Shown here: positions 17,252 through 26,437 of the stretch, piece after piece | Numbering within the stretch: position 1 is the stretch's first letter | How the letters are laid out: each line of letters opens with the position of its first letter | Assembly: GCF_030284385.1 (NCBI RefSeq) | Contig: NZ_CP127221.1 | Location: 2,232,412-2,296,411 of the forward strand | Source of the DNA: Altererythrobacter rubellus | GTDB taxonomy: Bacteria > Pseudomonadota > Alphaproteobacteria > Sphingomonadales > Sphingomonadaceae | Length of the DNA: 64,000 nucleotides | Reading direction: 5' to 3' | Notes under the pieces: model-generated | Database searches by the model: none | What the model was told of the DNA's origin: nothing | What the model saw: only the letters and a program-made list of their open reading frames with translations | Position numbers and translations under genes: made by a program

Positions 17252-17863
17252 TCAGTTGGGATAGACCCACGCAGTTCCCCGCGCGAAATTATCAGAAGCG
17301 AAGCCCCAGTTAAGCTTTCCTTCAACAACCGCATCAAGATAGACCGGACGCTTGTTCTGATGGTCAAGATAATATGCGTGTTCCCATACATCGATAGTCA
17401 GCAGCGGGTTGAAAGCGCTATCCGCCAAAGTGTCGCTATCGTGCGTTTCTTCGATCGAAAGAACACCATTTTTCTCAGCCAGCCACACCCAGCCGCTTGC
17501 GAAATGGCCTGCGCCGCGTGACTTGAGTTGCTCCTTCAAAGCATCAAGCGAACCGAACGCTTCATCAATCTTCGCAGCCAGTTCGCCTGATGGTGCGCCG
17601 CCATCCGGGCTAAGTGAATGCCAATAGAAAGCGTGAGTCCAACTTTGCGCGGCATTGTTGAACAGGCCCTGATTGCTGCCACGTGCTGCGGCAATTACAT
17701 CGGACATCGGCTTGCCATCAAGCTCGGTGCCGTCAATTGCGGCGTTCATTTTGTCGACATAGGCTTGATGGTGCTTGGCATGATGAAAGCTCAACGTATG
17801 CGCCGAGATAGCTGGTTCAAGCGCGGTATCAGCGTATGGAAGGGGGGTAAGGGCGAATGCCAT
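17252..17863 (-). CDS. sodB: Superoxide dismutase [Fe]
   Basis: A 203-residue Fe/Mn-type superoxide dismutase that converts superoxide to peroxide and oxygen. Metal ligands are in ISAHTLSFHHAKHH, NNAAQSWTHAFYWHSL and DVWEHAYYLDHQNKR (Asp and His). The NNAAQxWNH-like segment and GGAPSG point to the iron form. No signal peptide, so cytoplasmic. It is monocistronic and convergent with ecfG; no EcfG-type promoter is seen before it. Confidence 0.94.
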   Translation of the reverse strand: MAFALTPLPYADTALEPAISAHTLSFHHAKHHQAYVDKMNAAIDGTELDGKPMSDVIAAARGSNQGLFNNAAQSWTHAFYWHSLSPDGGAPSGELAAKIDEAFGSLDALKEQLKSRGAGHFASGWVWLAEKNGVLSIEETHDSDTLADSAFNPLLTIDVWEHAYYLDHQNKRPVYLDAVVEGKLNWGFASDNFARGTAWVYPN

Positions 17864-17978
17864 AATAGCTCCGTTTCATTCAAAATTCTGTTTGGTTACA
17901 AGTGAATAACGCACGAAACCGATATGGGTTGCACAACTCGGCTTGCAAGGAATGCAAACGGTCGCAGTGAGCTTCGGG

Positions 17979-19232
17979 CTAGTCTTCCTGAATGCGATCG
18001 ACCGCGCTGGTGACCGCCACATTCATCGTCACATTGCCTAGTGTACGCATGATATCCGGCAGCATTTCAACTGCAACCAGCAACGCCAGTGGCTCCACCG
18101 GCACACCCATCGCAATGGCGATTGGTCCGATGGAAACAACAAAGCTGATCGATCCGGGCAGGCTGACCGAGCCAATGCTGATAATGATCGCCACTCCAAT
18201 TCCCCCCGCCAAGAGCGTTGGAGAAATCTCGACCCCAGAAAGATGCGCGACGTAAATCGCAACCGCCAGATTCATCGCAGGGCTCGTGGCACGGAAGATC
18301 GCAACAGCCAGCGGCAATACAAACTCTGAAGTGCTTTGGCGCAGACCCAGTCTGCCAGAGCTGTCGAGCATGGCCGGCAGGCTGGCGAGCGAGCTTTGCG
18401 TCGAAACAGCTACCGCCTGTGCCGGAAGTACGGCCTTCGCAAATCGCCATGGCGAAACTCCGCCCAGCACACACGCAAGAATGTATGCGCCGATCAGCAC
18501 GAAGCCGCCCATTGCGCTTACAACAATGATGTAGTGACCCAGTGCAGCGAATGCCCCTCCGCCAGCGCGTGCCGCTACGCCTAAAGCCAAGGCAAACACG
18601 CCAATAGGGGCCAGCCACAAGACCCAACCAATTATCTGGAGCATCGCATTGGCAAGCGCATGAAAGAAATTAAGCAGCGTCTCGCTCTGCTTCTCAGGCA
18701 ACTGGGTGATCGCAACCGCGAACAGCGCAAAGAATATCGTCAGAGGAAGCATCGCTGTTTCCGCAGCGGCGGCAACGATATTCGGTGCAACGAGTGATGC
18801 TAGAAAATCCGATAGCTCAGGTACCTGCTGCGCTTCCTGGGGCGTCTCGGCAAGGAATGCCGATGCGGATTCGGGAACAGGGACCATTGTGAGAAGCCAC
18901 GGCAATAGGGCCGCCGTTATTACGCCGCCTGCAACCAACACCCCAAATACTAACAGCAACATTCGTCGAGCCGCCGCACTCGCCTTCGCAGCCGAAGCCA
19001 GCTGCACAATCCCCAGCACCAGCAAGGCAGCCACCAAGGGAATAATCGTCATTTGAAGTGCGCGCAGCCACAGCGTGCCTACCGGCCGCGTCCATTCGAC
19101 AACATTGTCAATAAACGTGGTCCCTGAAAGAAACATGCCGGCAAGTAGACCGCCGACCAGCCCAGCAAATGTCCATGCCACAGGCAGTTTGATTGTCGAC
19201 AATTCGAAGCGAGTTTGCGTGCCGTCCGTCAA
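17979..19232 (-). CDS. Dicarboxylate/amino acid:cation symporter (DAACS family)
   Basis: A 417-residue membrane carrier with about eight helices. N-terminal WTFAGLVGGLLAGMFLSG and TLWLRALQMTIIPLVAALLV, the re-entrant loop STQSSLASLPAM (serine-rich hairpin HP1), the helix with ATSPAMNLAVAIYVAH and the HP2-like segment (GSVSLPGSISFVV) are typical. Such carriers import C4-dicarboxylates or glutamate/aspartate with Na+ or H+. The HP1 motif here (STQSSLASLP) differs slightly from the commonest SSS forms, so the substrate stays open. Confidence 0.85.
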   Translation of the reverse strand: MTDGTQTRFELSTIKLPVAWTFAGLVGGLLAGMFLSGTTFIDNVVEWTRPVGTLWLRALQMTIIPLVAALLVLGIVQLASAAKASAAARRMLLLVFGVLVAGGVITAALLPWLLTMVPVPESASAFLAETPQEAQQVPELSDFLASLVAPNIVAAAAETAMLPLTIFFALFAVAITQLPEKQSETLLNFFHALANAMLQIIGWVLWLAPIGVFALALGVAARAGGGAFAALGHYIIVVSAMGGFVLIGAYILACVLGGVSPWRFAKAVLPAQAVAVSTQSSLASLPAMLDSSGRLGLRQSTSEFVLPLAVAIFRATSPAMNLAVAIYVAHLSGVEISPTLLAGGIGVAIIISIGSVSLPGSISFVVSIGPIAIAMGVPVEPLALLVAVEMLPDIMRTLGNVTMNVAVTSAVDRIQED

Positions 19233-19336
19233 ATTATGTCATCCCTGCTCTTCCCTTCGCGCGATAACCACGCCAAAGGCGAGAGGCAAATATTGCTACA
19301 CGGATAACAGGCAAACAAGGCGGAGATGCACAACAG

Positions 19337-20674
19337 ATGGGACGAAAGTTCTTCGGCACAGACGGCATTAGGGGACGAACGAACCAGGGGGCGATGACCG
19401 CGGCGATGGTCATGCGCGTCGCACAGTCCGCAGGCGCCCACTTCGCCCGCGGAGAACACCGACATCGCGTCGTCATCGGAAAAGACACTCGCCTGTCCGG
19501 ATATATGATGGAAAACGCGCTGGTCGCCGGATTCACGAGTGTTGGCGTCGATGTCATTATGACCGGCCCCTTGCCCACGCCGGCGATCGCGCTTCTTACT
19601 CGCGAAATGCGGGCGGATATGGGCGTCATGATCTCTGCCAGCCACAACCGCTATGAAGACAATGGCATTAAGCTGTTCGGCCCCGACGGCTTCAAATTGT
19701 CGGATGAAGATGAAATCGCCATTGAAGCGCTGCTCGAGGGTGAACCGCAGCTGGTTCCGCCAGCCGAAATCGGTCGTGCCCGCCGTATCGATGATGCTGC
19801 CGGCCGCTACATTCATGCGGTTAAACAGTCGATTGCCGCGGATATCCGGTTCAATGGCCTTAAAGTCGTAATCGATTGCGCGCATGGCGCGGCCTACAAG
19901 GTCGCACCGACCGCGATCTGGGAATTGGGTGCTGATGTCATCACGCTAGGTGTGAAGCCCGACGGGCTCAACATCAATGACGGAGTAGGATCGACAGCGG
20001 TCGGCGTGCTCAAGGCAAAGGTCGTCGCGGAAGGCGCTGATATCGGGATAGCGCTCGACGGCGATGCAGACAGATTGATCGTTGTCGACGAAAAAGGTCA
20101 AACGGTCGATGGCGACCAGTTGATGGCGTTGATCGCGACGCGGATGCAAGAGAAGGGCAACCTGCGTGGTGGTGGGGTGGTATCCACTGTGATGTCGAAC
20201 CTCGGGTTAGAGCGCTATTTGCAAGGCATAGGTCTATCGCTGGAACGCACCAAAGTCGGTGACCGCTATGTTCTGGAGCGTATGAAGGAAGGCGGCTTCA
20301 ATCTAGGCGGCGAGCAGTCGGGACATATGATATTGCTCGACCATGCAACAACCGGAGATGGAACTATCGCTGCGTTGCGGGTTCTCGCCGGTCTCGTGCG
20401 GACAGGCAAACCTGCCAGCGAGCTGTTTCATCTCTTCGATCCTGTGCCGCAATTGCTCCAGAATGTCCGCTACGAAGGCACGTCTCCACTGGCCAATGCC
20501 AACGTCCAATCGGTTATCGCAGACGCCGAAGCGGAACTCGCCGGCAAAGGACGCGTAGTGATCCGTCTTTCCGGAACAGAGCCGGTTATCCGGGTGATGG
20601 CCGAGGGCGATGACGCAGCGCAGGTAGAAGAGGTGGTCGACCGTATCTGTGACGCTGTGAGGAATGCAATCTGA
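19337..20674 (+). CDS. glmM: Phosphoglucosamine mutase
   Basis: A 445-residue enzyme making glucosamine-1-phosphate for UDP-GlcNAc, which feeds peptidoglycan and LPS. It starts [11 protein letters not shown], has the phosphoserine loop MISASHN (Ser102, same number as in E. coli), the metal loop DGDADR, the sugar loop GGEQSGH and the phosphate loop [12 protein letters not shown]. Full length. Its stop shares one base with the start of the DUF1272 gene, so it leads a three-gene unit with that gene and thiD. Confidence 0.96.
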   Translation: MGRKFFGTDGIRGRTNQGAMTAAMVMRVAQSAGAHFARGEHRHRVVIGKDTRLSGYMMENALVAGFTSVGVDVIMTGPLPTPAIALLTREMRADMGVMISASHNRYEDNGIKLFGPDGFKLSDEDEIAIEALLEGEPQLVPPAEIGRARRIDDAAGRYIHAVKQSIAADIRFNGLKVVIDCAHGAAYKVAPTAIWELGADVITLGVKPDGLNINDGVGSTAVGVLKAKVVAEGADIGIALDGDADRLIVVDEKGQTVDGDQLMALIATRMQEKGNLRGGGVVSTVMSNLGLERYLQGIGLSLERTKVGDRYVLERMKEGGFNLGGEQSGHMILLDHATTGDGTIAALRVLAGLVRTGKPASELFHLFDPVPQLLQNVRYEGTSPLANANVQSVIADAEAELAGKGRVVIRLSGTEPVIRVMAEGDDAAQVEEVVDRICDAVRNAI

Positions 20675-20898
20675 TGCTGGAAATGCGGCCTGATTGCGAA
20701 CACTGCGGTACGGATTTGCTTGCAGAGGCGCCTGGCGCGTTCATTTGCAGCTTTGAATGCACCTTTTGTGCAGAATGCGCGGAACACCTGGATGATGTCT
20801 GTCCAAATTGCGGCGGAGAGCTGATGGATCGGCCAACCCGCACCAAGAAACTGCAAGAGAAATTCCCCCCTTCAAGCGAGCGGAAATTCGCCGGATGA
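20674..20898 (+). CDS. DUF1272 domain-containing small cysteine-rich protein
   Basis: A 74-residue protein with CEHCG, CSFECTFCAECAE and CPNCGG, giving eight or more cysteines that probably bind zinc or another metal. This is the DUF1272 pattern (LEMRPDCEHC, ICSFECTFCAEC, VCPNCGGEL). The function is unknown. It overlaps glmM by 1 bp and thiD by 4 bp (ATGA), so it is translated from the same message. Confidence 0.9.
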   Translation: MLEMRPDCEHCGTDLLAEAPGAFICSFECTFCAECAEHLDDVCPNCGGELMDRPTRTKKLQEKFPPSSERKFAG

Positions 20899-21713
20899 GC
20901 ACGGCCAGCCCTCCTCGCATCCTCAGCATAGCTGGATCGGATTCCTCCGGCGGCGCAGGGATCCAGGCGGATATCAAGACAATCACCATGCTCGGCGGCT
21001 ATGCGATGACGGCTGTTACAGCCGCGACTGCGCAAAACACCATTGGTGTTCAGGCTATTGCCCCTATGGGCGGTGCCTTTGTCGGCCAGCAGATCGCGAG
21101 CTGCGTAGAGGATATCGGCGTCGACGCAGTCAAGATCGGCATGCTTCATGACCGCGATATCATCGAGCATGTTGCCAAAGAGCTCGATAGGCTTCCCCAA
21201 GGCACACCGATCGTGCTCGACCCGGTGATGATCGCGACATCGGGTTCACCATTGATCGCGCCGGATGCTATGGCATCGATTGAAGATCTGCTCTTCTCCC
21301 GCGCCACTCTGCTCACTCCGAACCTGCCCGAGCTAGAGCATATGGCTGAACGCGAATTGCGCGATACCGGCCTGATGGAAAGCGCTGCGGCTGAGCTTGC
21401 GCGCAGCTATGACACCTATGTTCTTGCAAAGGGCGGACATTCGAGCGCAAACCAGGTCATCGATCTGCTTGTGGCTCCTGATGGCAGAGCACTGCAATAC
21501 AGCCACACACGTATCGACACGCCTCATACTCATGGCACAGGGTGCACACTGTCGGCAGCAATCGCGACATTGCTGGGGCATGGCCAACCGCTTGATCATG
21601 CGATCACGCTTGCGCGCAATTTCGTCTACCGGGCGATAGAAGCTGCACCCGGGTTTGGATCCGGCAATGGTCCGCTTGGCCACCAATTGGCCACCAAGCA
21701 GTCAGAAGCTTAA
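20895..21713 (+). CDS. thiD: Bifunctional hydroxymethylpyrimidine kinase/phosphomethylpyrimidine kinase
   Basis: A 272-residue ribokinase-fold enzyme that phosphorylates HMP and HMP-P for thiamine synthesis. Marks are ILSIAGSDSSGGAGIQADIK, the TAVTAATAQNT segment, VLDPVMIATSG, LTPNLPE, and the anion-hole/catalytic motif HGTGCTLSAAIA. The start at 20895 (ATGAGCACG) overlaps the DUF1272 stop; an earlier in-frame start at 20808 lies inside that gene. No TPP riboswitch is visible before the operon. Confidence 0.94.
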   Translation: MSTASPPRILSIAGSDSSGGAGIQADIKTITMLGGYAMTAVTAATAQNTIGVQAIAPMGGAFVGQQIASCVEDIGVDAVKIGMLHDRDIIEHVAKELDRLPQGTPIVLDPVMIATSGSPLIAPDAMASIEDLLFSRATLLTPNLPELEHMAERELRDTGLMESAAAELARSYDTYVLAKGGHSSANQVIDLLVAPDGRALQYSHTRIDTPHTHGTGCTLSAAIATLLGHGQPLDHAITLARNFVYRAIEAAPGFGSGNGPLGHQLATKQSEA

Positions 21714-21727
21714 GCTAGCGAGCACCC

Positions 21728-22618
21728 CTACCGGGTAAGCTCGTAAAACTCTGCGATGTGGTTCCACGCATCCTCATAGTCCTCGCACCATTTGAAGAGC
21801 TCGAGGTCCTTTTTGGCGATCGTACCTTCTTCCGCAATCGCTTCGAAATTGACAACCCGCTGCCAGAAATGCTTGCCAAACAGCAGGATCGGGATCGGTT
21901 TCATCTTGCCGGTCTGGATGAGTGTAAGCAGTTCGAAGAATTCGTCGAATGTGCCAAAGCCGCCGGGGAAGACCGCCACGGCACGCGCCCGAAGCAGGAA
22001 GTGCATCTTGCGCAACGCAAAATAATGGAAGTTCAGCGACAGGTATGGCGTCACGTAAGAGTTCGGCGCTTGCTCATGCGGTAGCACGATATTGAGCCCG
22101 ATCGATTCAGCGCCAGCATCGCTCGCGCCGCGATTGGCCGCCTCCATGATCGATGGGCCACCACCCGAACATACGACGAATTGCCGCAACCCGTCTTCAA
22201 TGATGGCTTTTTCCGAAGCCAATCGTGCAAGCTTATAGGCCTGATCGTAATACATTGCCTTCTCGGCAAGGCGCTTCGCGACCAATTGCTCATACTCAGT
22301 GCCGTTGGCGGCGGCATCAACCTTTGCCTGCGCAGTTTCAGGCGAAGGAATACGCGCTGAACCATACATCACCAGTGTGGAGCCAACACGCGCTTCATCA
22401 AGCAGCATTTCCGGCTTTTGCAATTCCAGCTGAAATCGCACAGGGCGCAATTCATCGCGCAGCAGGAAGTCTGTGTCGCGAAAGGCCAGCTTGTAAGCGG
22501 GATGCTCGGTTTGCGGGGTTTGGTCAGGGCAGTTCTCAGTGAACAGCGCTTCTTCATTGGCAGGATAGAATTTGCGTCCCGCCAGCTCATGGTCATTCTG
22601 TCCATCTGTCATTGCCAT
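21728..22618 (-). CDS. LOG family protein (TIGR00730-type Rossmann fold)
   Basis: A 296-residue protein with the lysine decarboxylase-like / LOG motifs: VVCSGGGPSIMEAANRGA and VFPGGFGTFDEFFE (PGGxGTxxE). Family members act as nucleoside 5'-monophosphate phosphoribohydrolases; plant LOG proteins release active cytokinins. It belongs to the larger group with an N-terminal extension (about 95 residues). The start at 22618 (MAMTDGQN) is chosen over 22741. A weak EcfG-like element (GGAAC-N16-CGTA, 22663-22639) lies 21 bp upstream. It diverges from the phosphotransferase gene. Confidence 0.85.
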   Translation of the reverse strand: MAMTDGQNDHELAGRKFYPANEEALFTENCPDQTPQTEHPAYKLAFRDTDFLLRDELRPVRFQLELQKPEMLLDEARVGSTLVMYGSARIPSPETAQAKVDAAANGTEYEQLVAKRLAEKAMYYDQAYKLARLASEKAIIEDGLRQFVVCSGGGPSIMEAANRGASDAGAESIGLNIVLPHEQAPNSYVTPYLSLNFHYFALRKMHFLLRARAVAVFPGGFGTFDEFFELLTLIQTGKMKPIPILLFGKHFWQRVVNFEAIAEEGTIAKKDLELFKWCEDYEDAWNHIAEFYELTR

Positions 22619-22722
22619 GCGAATAGGCTTGGCGGGAATACGGAGCAAGGAACTTTGTGTTCCATGCACAATTGCAGCCGGGCAATATGCCGCATATGCT
22701 GGCTGAGAGGGGAGAAGGATAC

Positions 22723-23796
22723 ATGGCGGCATTCCCGTCACATCCCGACGACATAACGCCGGAATGGCTGACTGATCGCTTGCACAAAGCTGGGTTGCTG
22801 CAACGCGGCAATGTCATCGGCTTTCGCTGGGAGCCGATCGGAACAGGGCAGGTCGGCGATAGCGCCAGGATTAGCTTGAACTATGATCAGGCCGGCGCAG
22901 GCCCAGCGACGGTCGCCGGCAAGTTTCCGGCCGCAAATCCAACCAGCCGCGGCACGGCCGCGATGATGGGCCTCTACGCCAAGGAAGTCCGGTTTTACCG
23001 CGACCTGGCTCAGCAACTCGATGTGCGGGTTCCCGCCACCTACGCTGCTGAAGTCAATGATGATGGAAGCAGCTTTGTGCTTCTTTTCGAAGACCTAGAG
23101 CCTGAAAAAGGAGGCAATCAGCTCGATAGCTGCTCTTTCGACGAAGCGTGTCATGCAATCCGTCAAGCCGCCGCTTTGCACGCCCCTTCGTGGAAGAATG
23201 CCGCCATCCTGTCTCTCGATTGGCTCCAACCGCAAGAGGCCGTAACTTCGCAAATCCGCGCTCTCTATCCGCAAGCGCAGGCGGTATTCGCCGAACGTTA
23301 TGCCGATGCGCTTGAACCGGAATTCATGGCGGTCTGCTCAGATCTTGCGGCAAGCGATACATGGCTGTTGCGCAATCACCCGAAAGTCAGCCTGGTGCAT
23401 GGCGATTTCAGACTCGATAACATGCTGTTCGGTATTGGCAGCGGCGCGGAGCCGATTGCGATTCTCGACTGGCAAACTTTGTCGCTTGGCCATCCCATGA
23501 CCGATATCGGCTACTTCATGGGCTGCGGGATCGGGAACAAACTGCGACAAAGATATGAAGCTGAACTGCTCGACCTGTACTGCTCTGAAATGACCGCGCG
23601 CGGCGTTCCGCTCAGGCACGATGACATTTGGCGCGACTATGTGATCGGCGCATTGCACGGCGTGTCGACAGCAGTGTTCAGCGCCGCCTTTGTTGAGCGC
23701 ACGGAACGCGGAGACGCCAATTTCCTGTCCATGGTACGCGGAGCCTGCGCGCTCGCGCTTGAGCATGGTAGTCTCAAAATGTTGAAGGAGAATTGA
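22723..23796 (+). CDS. Phosphotransferase family protein (APH/ecdysteroid-kinase-like)
   Basis: A 357-residue protein of the aminoglycoside phosphotransferase fold. The catalytic loop is LVHGDFRLDNMLFG (HGD...N) and the metal site ILDWQTLSLGHPMTDIGYFM. The N-lobe has GTGQVGDSARISLNY and VAGKFPAANP (lysine). GGGGAGAAGGA precedes ATG 22723. Many such proteins phosphorylate hydroxylated small molecules, not antibiotics; the substrate is unknown. It is followed after 3 bp by a CrtC/AttH-like gene, so the two probably act together. Confidence 0.82.
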   Translation: MAAFPSHPDDITPEWLTDRLHKAGLLQRGNVIGFRWEPIGTGQVGDSARISLNYDQAGAGPATVAGKFPAANPTSRGTAAMMGLYAKEVRFYRDLAQQLDVRVPATYAAEVNDDGSSFVLLFEDLEPEKGGNQLDSCSFDEACHAIRQAAALHAPSWKNAAILSLDWLQPQEAVTSQIRALYPQAQAVFAERYADALEPEFMAVCSDLAASDTWLLRNHPKVSLVHGDFRLDNMLFGIGSGAEPIAILDWQTLSLGHPMTDIGYFMGCGIGNKLRQRYEAELLDLYCSEMTARGVPLRHDDIWRDYVIGALHGVSTAVFSAAFVERTERGDANFLSMVRGACALALEHGSLKMLKEN

Positions 23797-23799
23797 TCG

Positions 23800-24891
23800 A
23801 TGGCACTTAGCAAGGGCGATGAATTTCCCATCCACCAAACGCCGGAACCTGTCGCATATGCCGGCACCGACCGTAATTTCTACGATCGTTACTTCTTTAA
23901 CGGTTATGCCTCTGACGGGAGCGGATTCTTTGCGCTAGCTTTCGGTGTCTACCCTCATCTCGACGTAGCGGACGCGCATTTCAGCTTTATCCGGGGTAGC
24001 ACACAATACTGCCTCCATGCGAGCTGTGAGCTGGGCATGGAACGGATGGCGATGAAAGTCGGCCCGATTTCAATCGAAGTGGTCGAACCCTTGCATCAGC
24101 TCAAAGTCACGATTGAGGAAACCGACGGCATTGCGGGAGAATTCACCTTCACCGGGCTCTCCTTCCCGATCGAGGAGCCGCGCTTTACGCACCGGATCGG
24201 ACCGCGCGCTTTCATGGACTACACCCGAATGACGCAAAACGGACACTACGAAGGGTGGATATCGCTGGATGGTGTTCGCGAAGAAATGGCCGAAGGGACT
24301 TGCGGCACGCGTGACCGGAGCTGGGGTGTAAGGCCCGTTGGCGCGCGCGACATGCAGCCTATGCCGGGCGCACCCACGCCAGCATTCTTCTGGCAATGGA
24401 CACCAATCAATTTTGCGGACGGCAGTCTGTTTTTCCACGTCAACAATGATGAACATGGCGAAGCGTGGAACACACGCGCGGCATGGGCGCCTGTCCGGGC
24501 CGATGCCGCTGATATCGCCGAAGGTGACGGATCGATGCGCACCCGTTTGGAAGCTGGCACGCGCTGGCCGAATGGAGGCACGCTTTCATTGGCTGTGCCA
24601 GGCGCACCCGAACAATTGACCTTTGAGCCGATCGGCAGGTTCCAGATGAAAGGGCTGGGCTACACTCACCCGGAATGGAACCACGGTCTGCACCACGGGA
24701 TGCTCAAGGTTGCGCGAGAAGATATCGACCTGGCCAATATCGATCCGCTTCAGCCCGAGAACCTGCATGTACAAGTGATCGTGCAAGCAATTACGCCCGA
24801 GAAGAATGGCATCGGCATCTTCGAACAGCTGATCATTGGCCCGTTCAGCCCGCTTGGGCTGACCGGCCTGCTGGATCCGGCATCAGGCTGA
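23800..24891 (+). CDS. AttH/CrtC-like (DUF7064/7065-type) hypothetical protein
   Basis: A 363-residue protein without signal peptide or membrane segment. Beta-rich, lipocalin-like pattern with GTCGTRDRSWGVRPVGARD, the DRSWG signature seen in CrtC/AttH-like proteins. AttH and CrtC (hydratase of carotenoids) share this double-barrel fold. I cannot assign an activity. It starts 3 bp after the phosphotransferase gene and is probably translated from the same message. The paired arrangement suggests modification of a hydrophobic hydroxylated compound (inference). Confidence 0.6.
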   Translation: MALSKGDEFPIHQTPEPVAYAGTDRNFYDRYFFNGYASDGSGFFALAFGVYPHLDVADAHFSFIRGSTQYCLHASCELGMERMAMKVGPISIEVVEPLHQLKVTIEETDGIAGEFTFTGLSFPIEEPRFTHRIGPRAFMDYTRMTQNGHYEGWISLDGVREEMAEGTCGTRDRSWGVRPVGARDMQPMPGAPTPAFFWQWTPINFADGSLFFHVNNDEHGEAWNTRAAWAPVRADAADIAEGDGSMRTRLEAGTRWPNGGTLSLAVPGAPEQLTFEPIGRFQMKGLGYTHPEWNHGLHHGMLKVAREDIDLANIDPLQPENLHVQVIVQAITPEKNGIGIFEQLIIGPFSPLGLTGLLDPASG

Positions 24892-24903
24892 CATGAAGAA
24901 AAT

Positions 24904-24977
24904 TGGATGCCCCGTGAGGATTCGAACCTCAATTGACGGAGTCAGAGTCCGTAGTCTTACCATTAGACGACGGGGCA
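24904..24977 (-). tRNA. tRNA-Gln (anticodon CTG)
   Basis: A 74-nt minus-strand cloverleaf: acceptor TGCCCCG pairs with CGGGGCA (first pair U-A, as usual for glutamine), anticodon stem ACGGA/TCCGT with loop CTCTGAC (anticodon CTG, reads CAG), T-loop TTCGAAT and an encoded CCA. The discriminator is U, whereas E. coli tRNA-Gln has G. Confidence 0.96.
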
Positions 24978-25159
24978 TCATCAGCGGCAGCAGAAGAACG
25001 TTATGCACCGCGAAGCGCCCGCGCATCTAGTTTCGCACCTGCCTTAGGTCAAGGCCAATAGAGCGCGGATTGCATGCTCAATGCTTGCCCGACGCCACCT
25101 CAATCGCTAGCTAAGGGGCAGGTCCCCGTGCGCGAAACGCGGCGGGAGGAAAGAAAGTA

Positions 25160-26437
25160 TTGATTATGGCGGATTTCTCTCCGCCGGACGAACAAAATGG
25201 GGCAAGCCATCGCAAGGGCGGCAAGTCCGGCAAAGTAGCCGATTTTCGCTACAAACGCCCAGGTAAGCCCAAAAAAGACCGCGCTTTGCGCAAAGGTAAT
25301 GCGCGTGCCGGCGCTGCATCGCGCAGCCAGACGCAACCGCGCGGCAAGAACCCGCCCAAGCAGCACAAAGGTCCGCCAAGGCCCTTCGTCTCGTCCGGCC
25401 CGCGCCCCGGGCAAGCCTATGCTGCTATCGATCTGGGCACGAATAATTGCCGGCTTCTGATCGCAAGACCCTCTGGTGAGGGGTTCACTGTCATCGACGC
25501 TTTCAGCCGTGTGGTTCGCCTTGGCGAAAATCTGGCAATGTCTGGCAAGCTGAGTGACGATGCGATGGATCGCACCGTCGCAGCGTTATACGTATGCGCG
25601 GACAAGCTGCGCCGCCGCAATGTCTATCTGGCGCGCTCGGTCGCAACGGAAGCTTGCAGACGTGCCTCCAACGGCGAAGCGTTTATTGAGCGAGTGCGCG
25701 AAGAAACCGGCATCGCGCTGGATATCATAAGCGCAGAGGAAGAGGCTCGCTTGGCAGTTCTAGGCTGTCAGATTCTGCTCGAGCAAGGACAAGGCCCGGC
25801 GATCATATTCGATATTGGTGGCGGCTCGACCGAATTGGTTTTGCTCGAACCCGGCAGCGGTGTGCTACAAATGGTCGATTGGCTCAGCGTGCCCTGGGGT
25901 GTCGTTTCGCTGACTGACACAGTCGGCAAAGTTGAAGGCGACGCGGAGCAACGTGCGGCTGTCTACGCAAAGATGCGCAGGGTTGTGCGTGAAAGTTTCT
26001 CTCATTTCGCCAAGCGGATCGGCCCTGCGGCAGAGCAAGGCGACCTGCGACTTCTCGGCACAAGTGGCACTGTGACAACGCTTGCCAGCCTGCACCTCAA
26101 GCTACCGCAGTATGACCGCAACGCCGTCGATGGCCTGATTGTGCCAGCGCAATCCATGCGCGGCATCACACAGATGCTGGCCAGCAAATCACCCGAAGAT
26201 CGTGCGCAAGTGCCTTGCATCGGCAAGGACCGCTCAGAGCTTGTGGTGGCTGGCTGCGCTATCCTCGAAACGATCTTGGATATTTGGCCGGCAACACGGC
26301 TGGGCGTGGCAGACCGCGGAATTCGCGAGGGCATTTTGCGCAGTCTGATGGCGAACGAGCTGGCTCACCCTCACCCAATACATGAAGATCGGCCCAGTTG
26401 GCCCGCACGCGATCCAAACATGGGATATGACGCATGA
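25160..26437 (+). CDS. Ppx/GppA phosphatase family protein with basic N-terminal extension
   Basis: About 425 residues. After a 75-residue basic, disordered N-terminus (many Lys, Arg, Pro) comes the ASKHA-type domain: YAAIDLGTNNCRLLIARP, ATEACRRASNG, IFDIGGGSTELVLLEPG (phosphate loop) and LLGTSGTVTTLASL. Family members hydrolyse polyphosphate ends or pppGpp. The start may be TTG 25160 (GGAGG 10 bases upstream) or ATG two codons later. Its stop overlaps rlmE by 4 bp. Which substrate it prefers cannot be told. Confidence 0.88.
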   Translation: MIMADFSPPDEQNGASHRKGGKSGKVADFRYKRPGKPKKDRALRKGNARAGAASRSQTQPRGKNPPKQHKGPPRPFVSSGPRPGQAYAAIDLGTNNCRLLIARPSGEGFTVIDAFSRVVRLGENLAMSGKLSDDAMDRTVAALYVCADKLRRRNVYLARSVATEACRRASNGEAFIERVREETGIALDIISAEEEARLAVLGCQILLEQGQGPAIIFDIGGGSTELVLLEPGSGVLQMVDWLSVPWGVVSLTDTVGKVEGDAEQRAAVYAKMRRVVRESFSHFAKRIGPAAEQGDLRLLGTSGTVTTLASLHLKLPQYDRNAVDGLIVPAQSMRGITQMLASKSPEDRAQVPCIGKDRSELVVAGCAILETILDIWPATRLGVADRGIREGILRSLMANELAHPHPIHEDRPSWPARDPNMGYDA

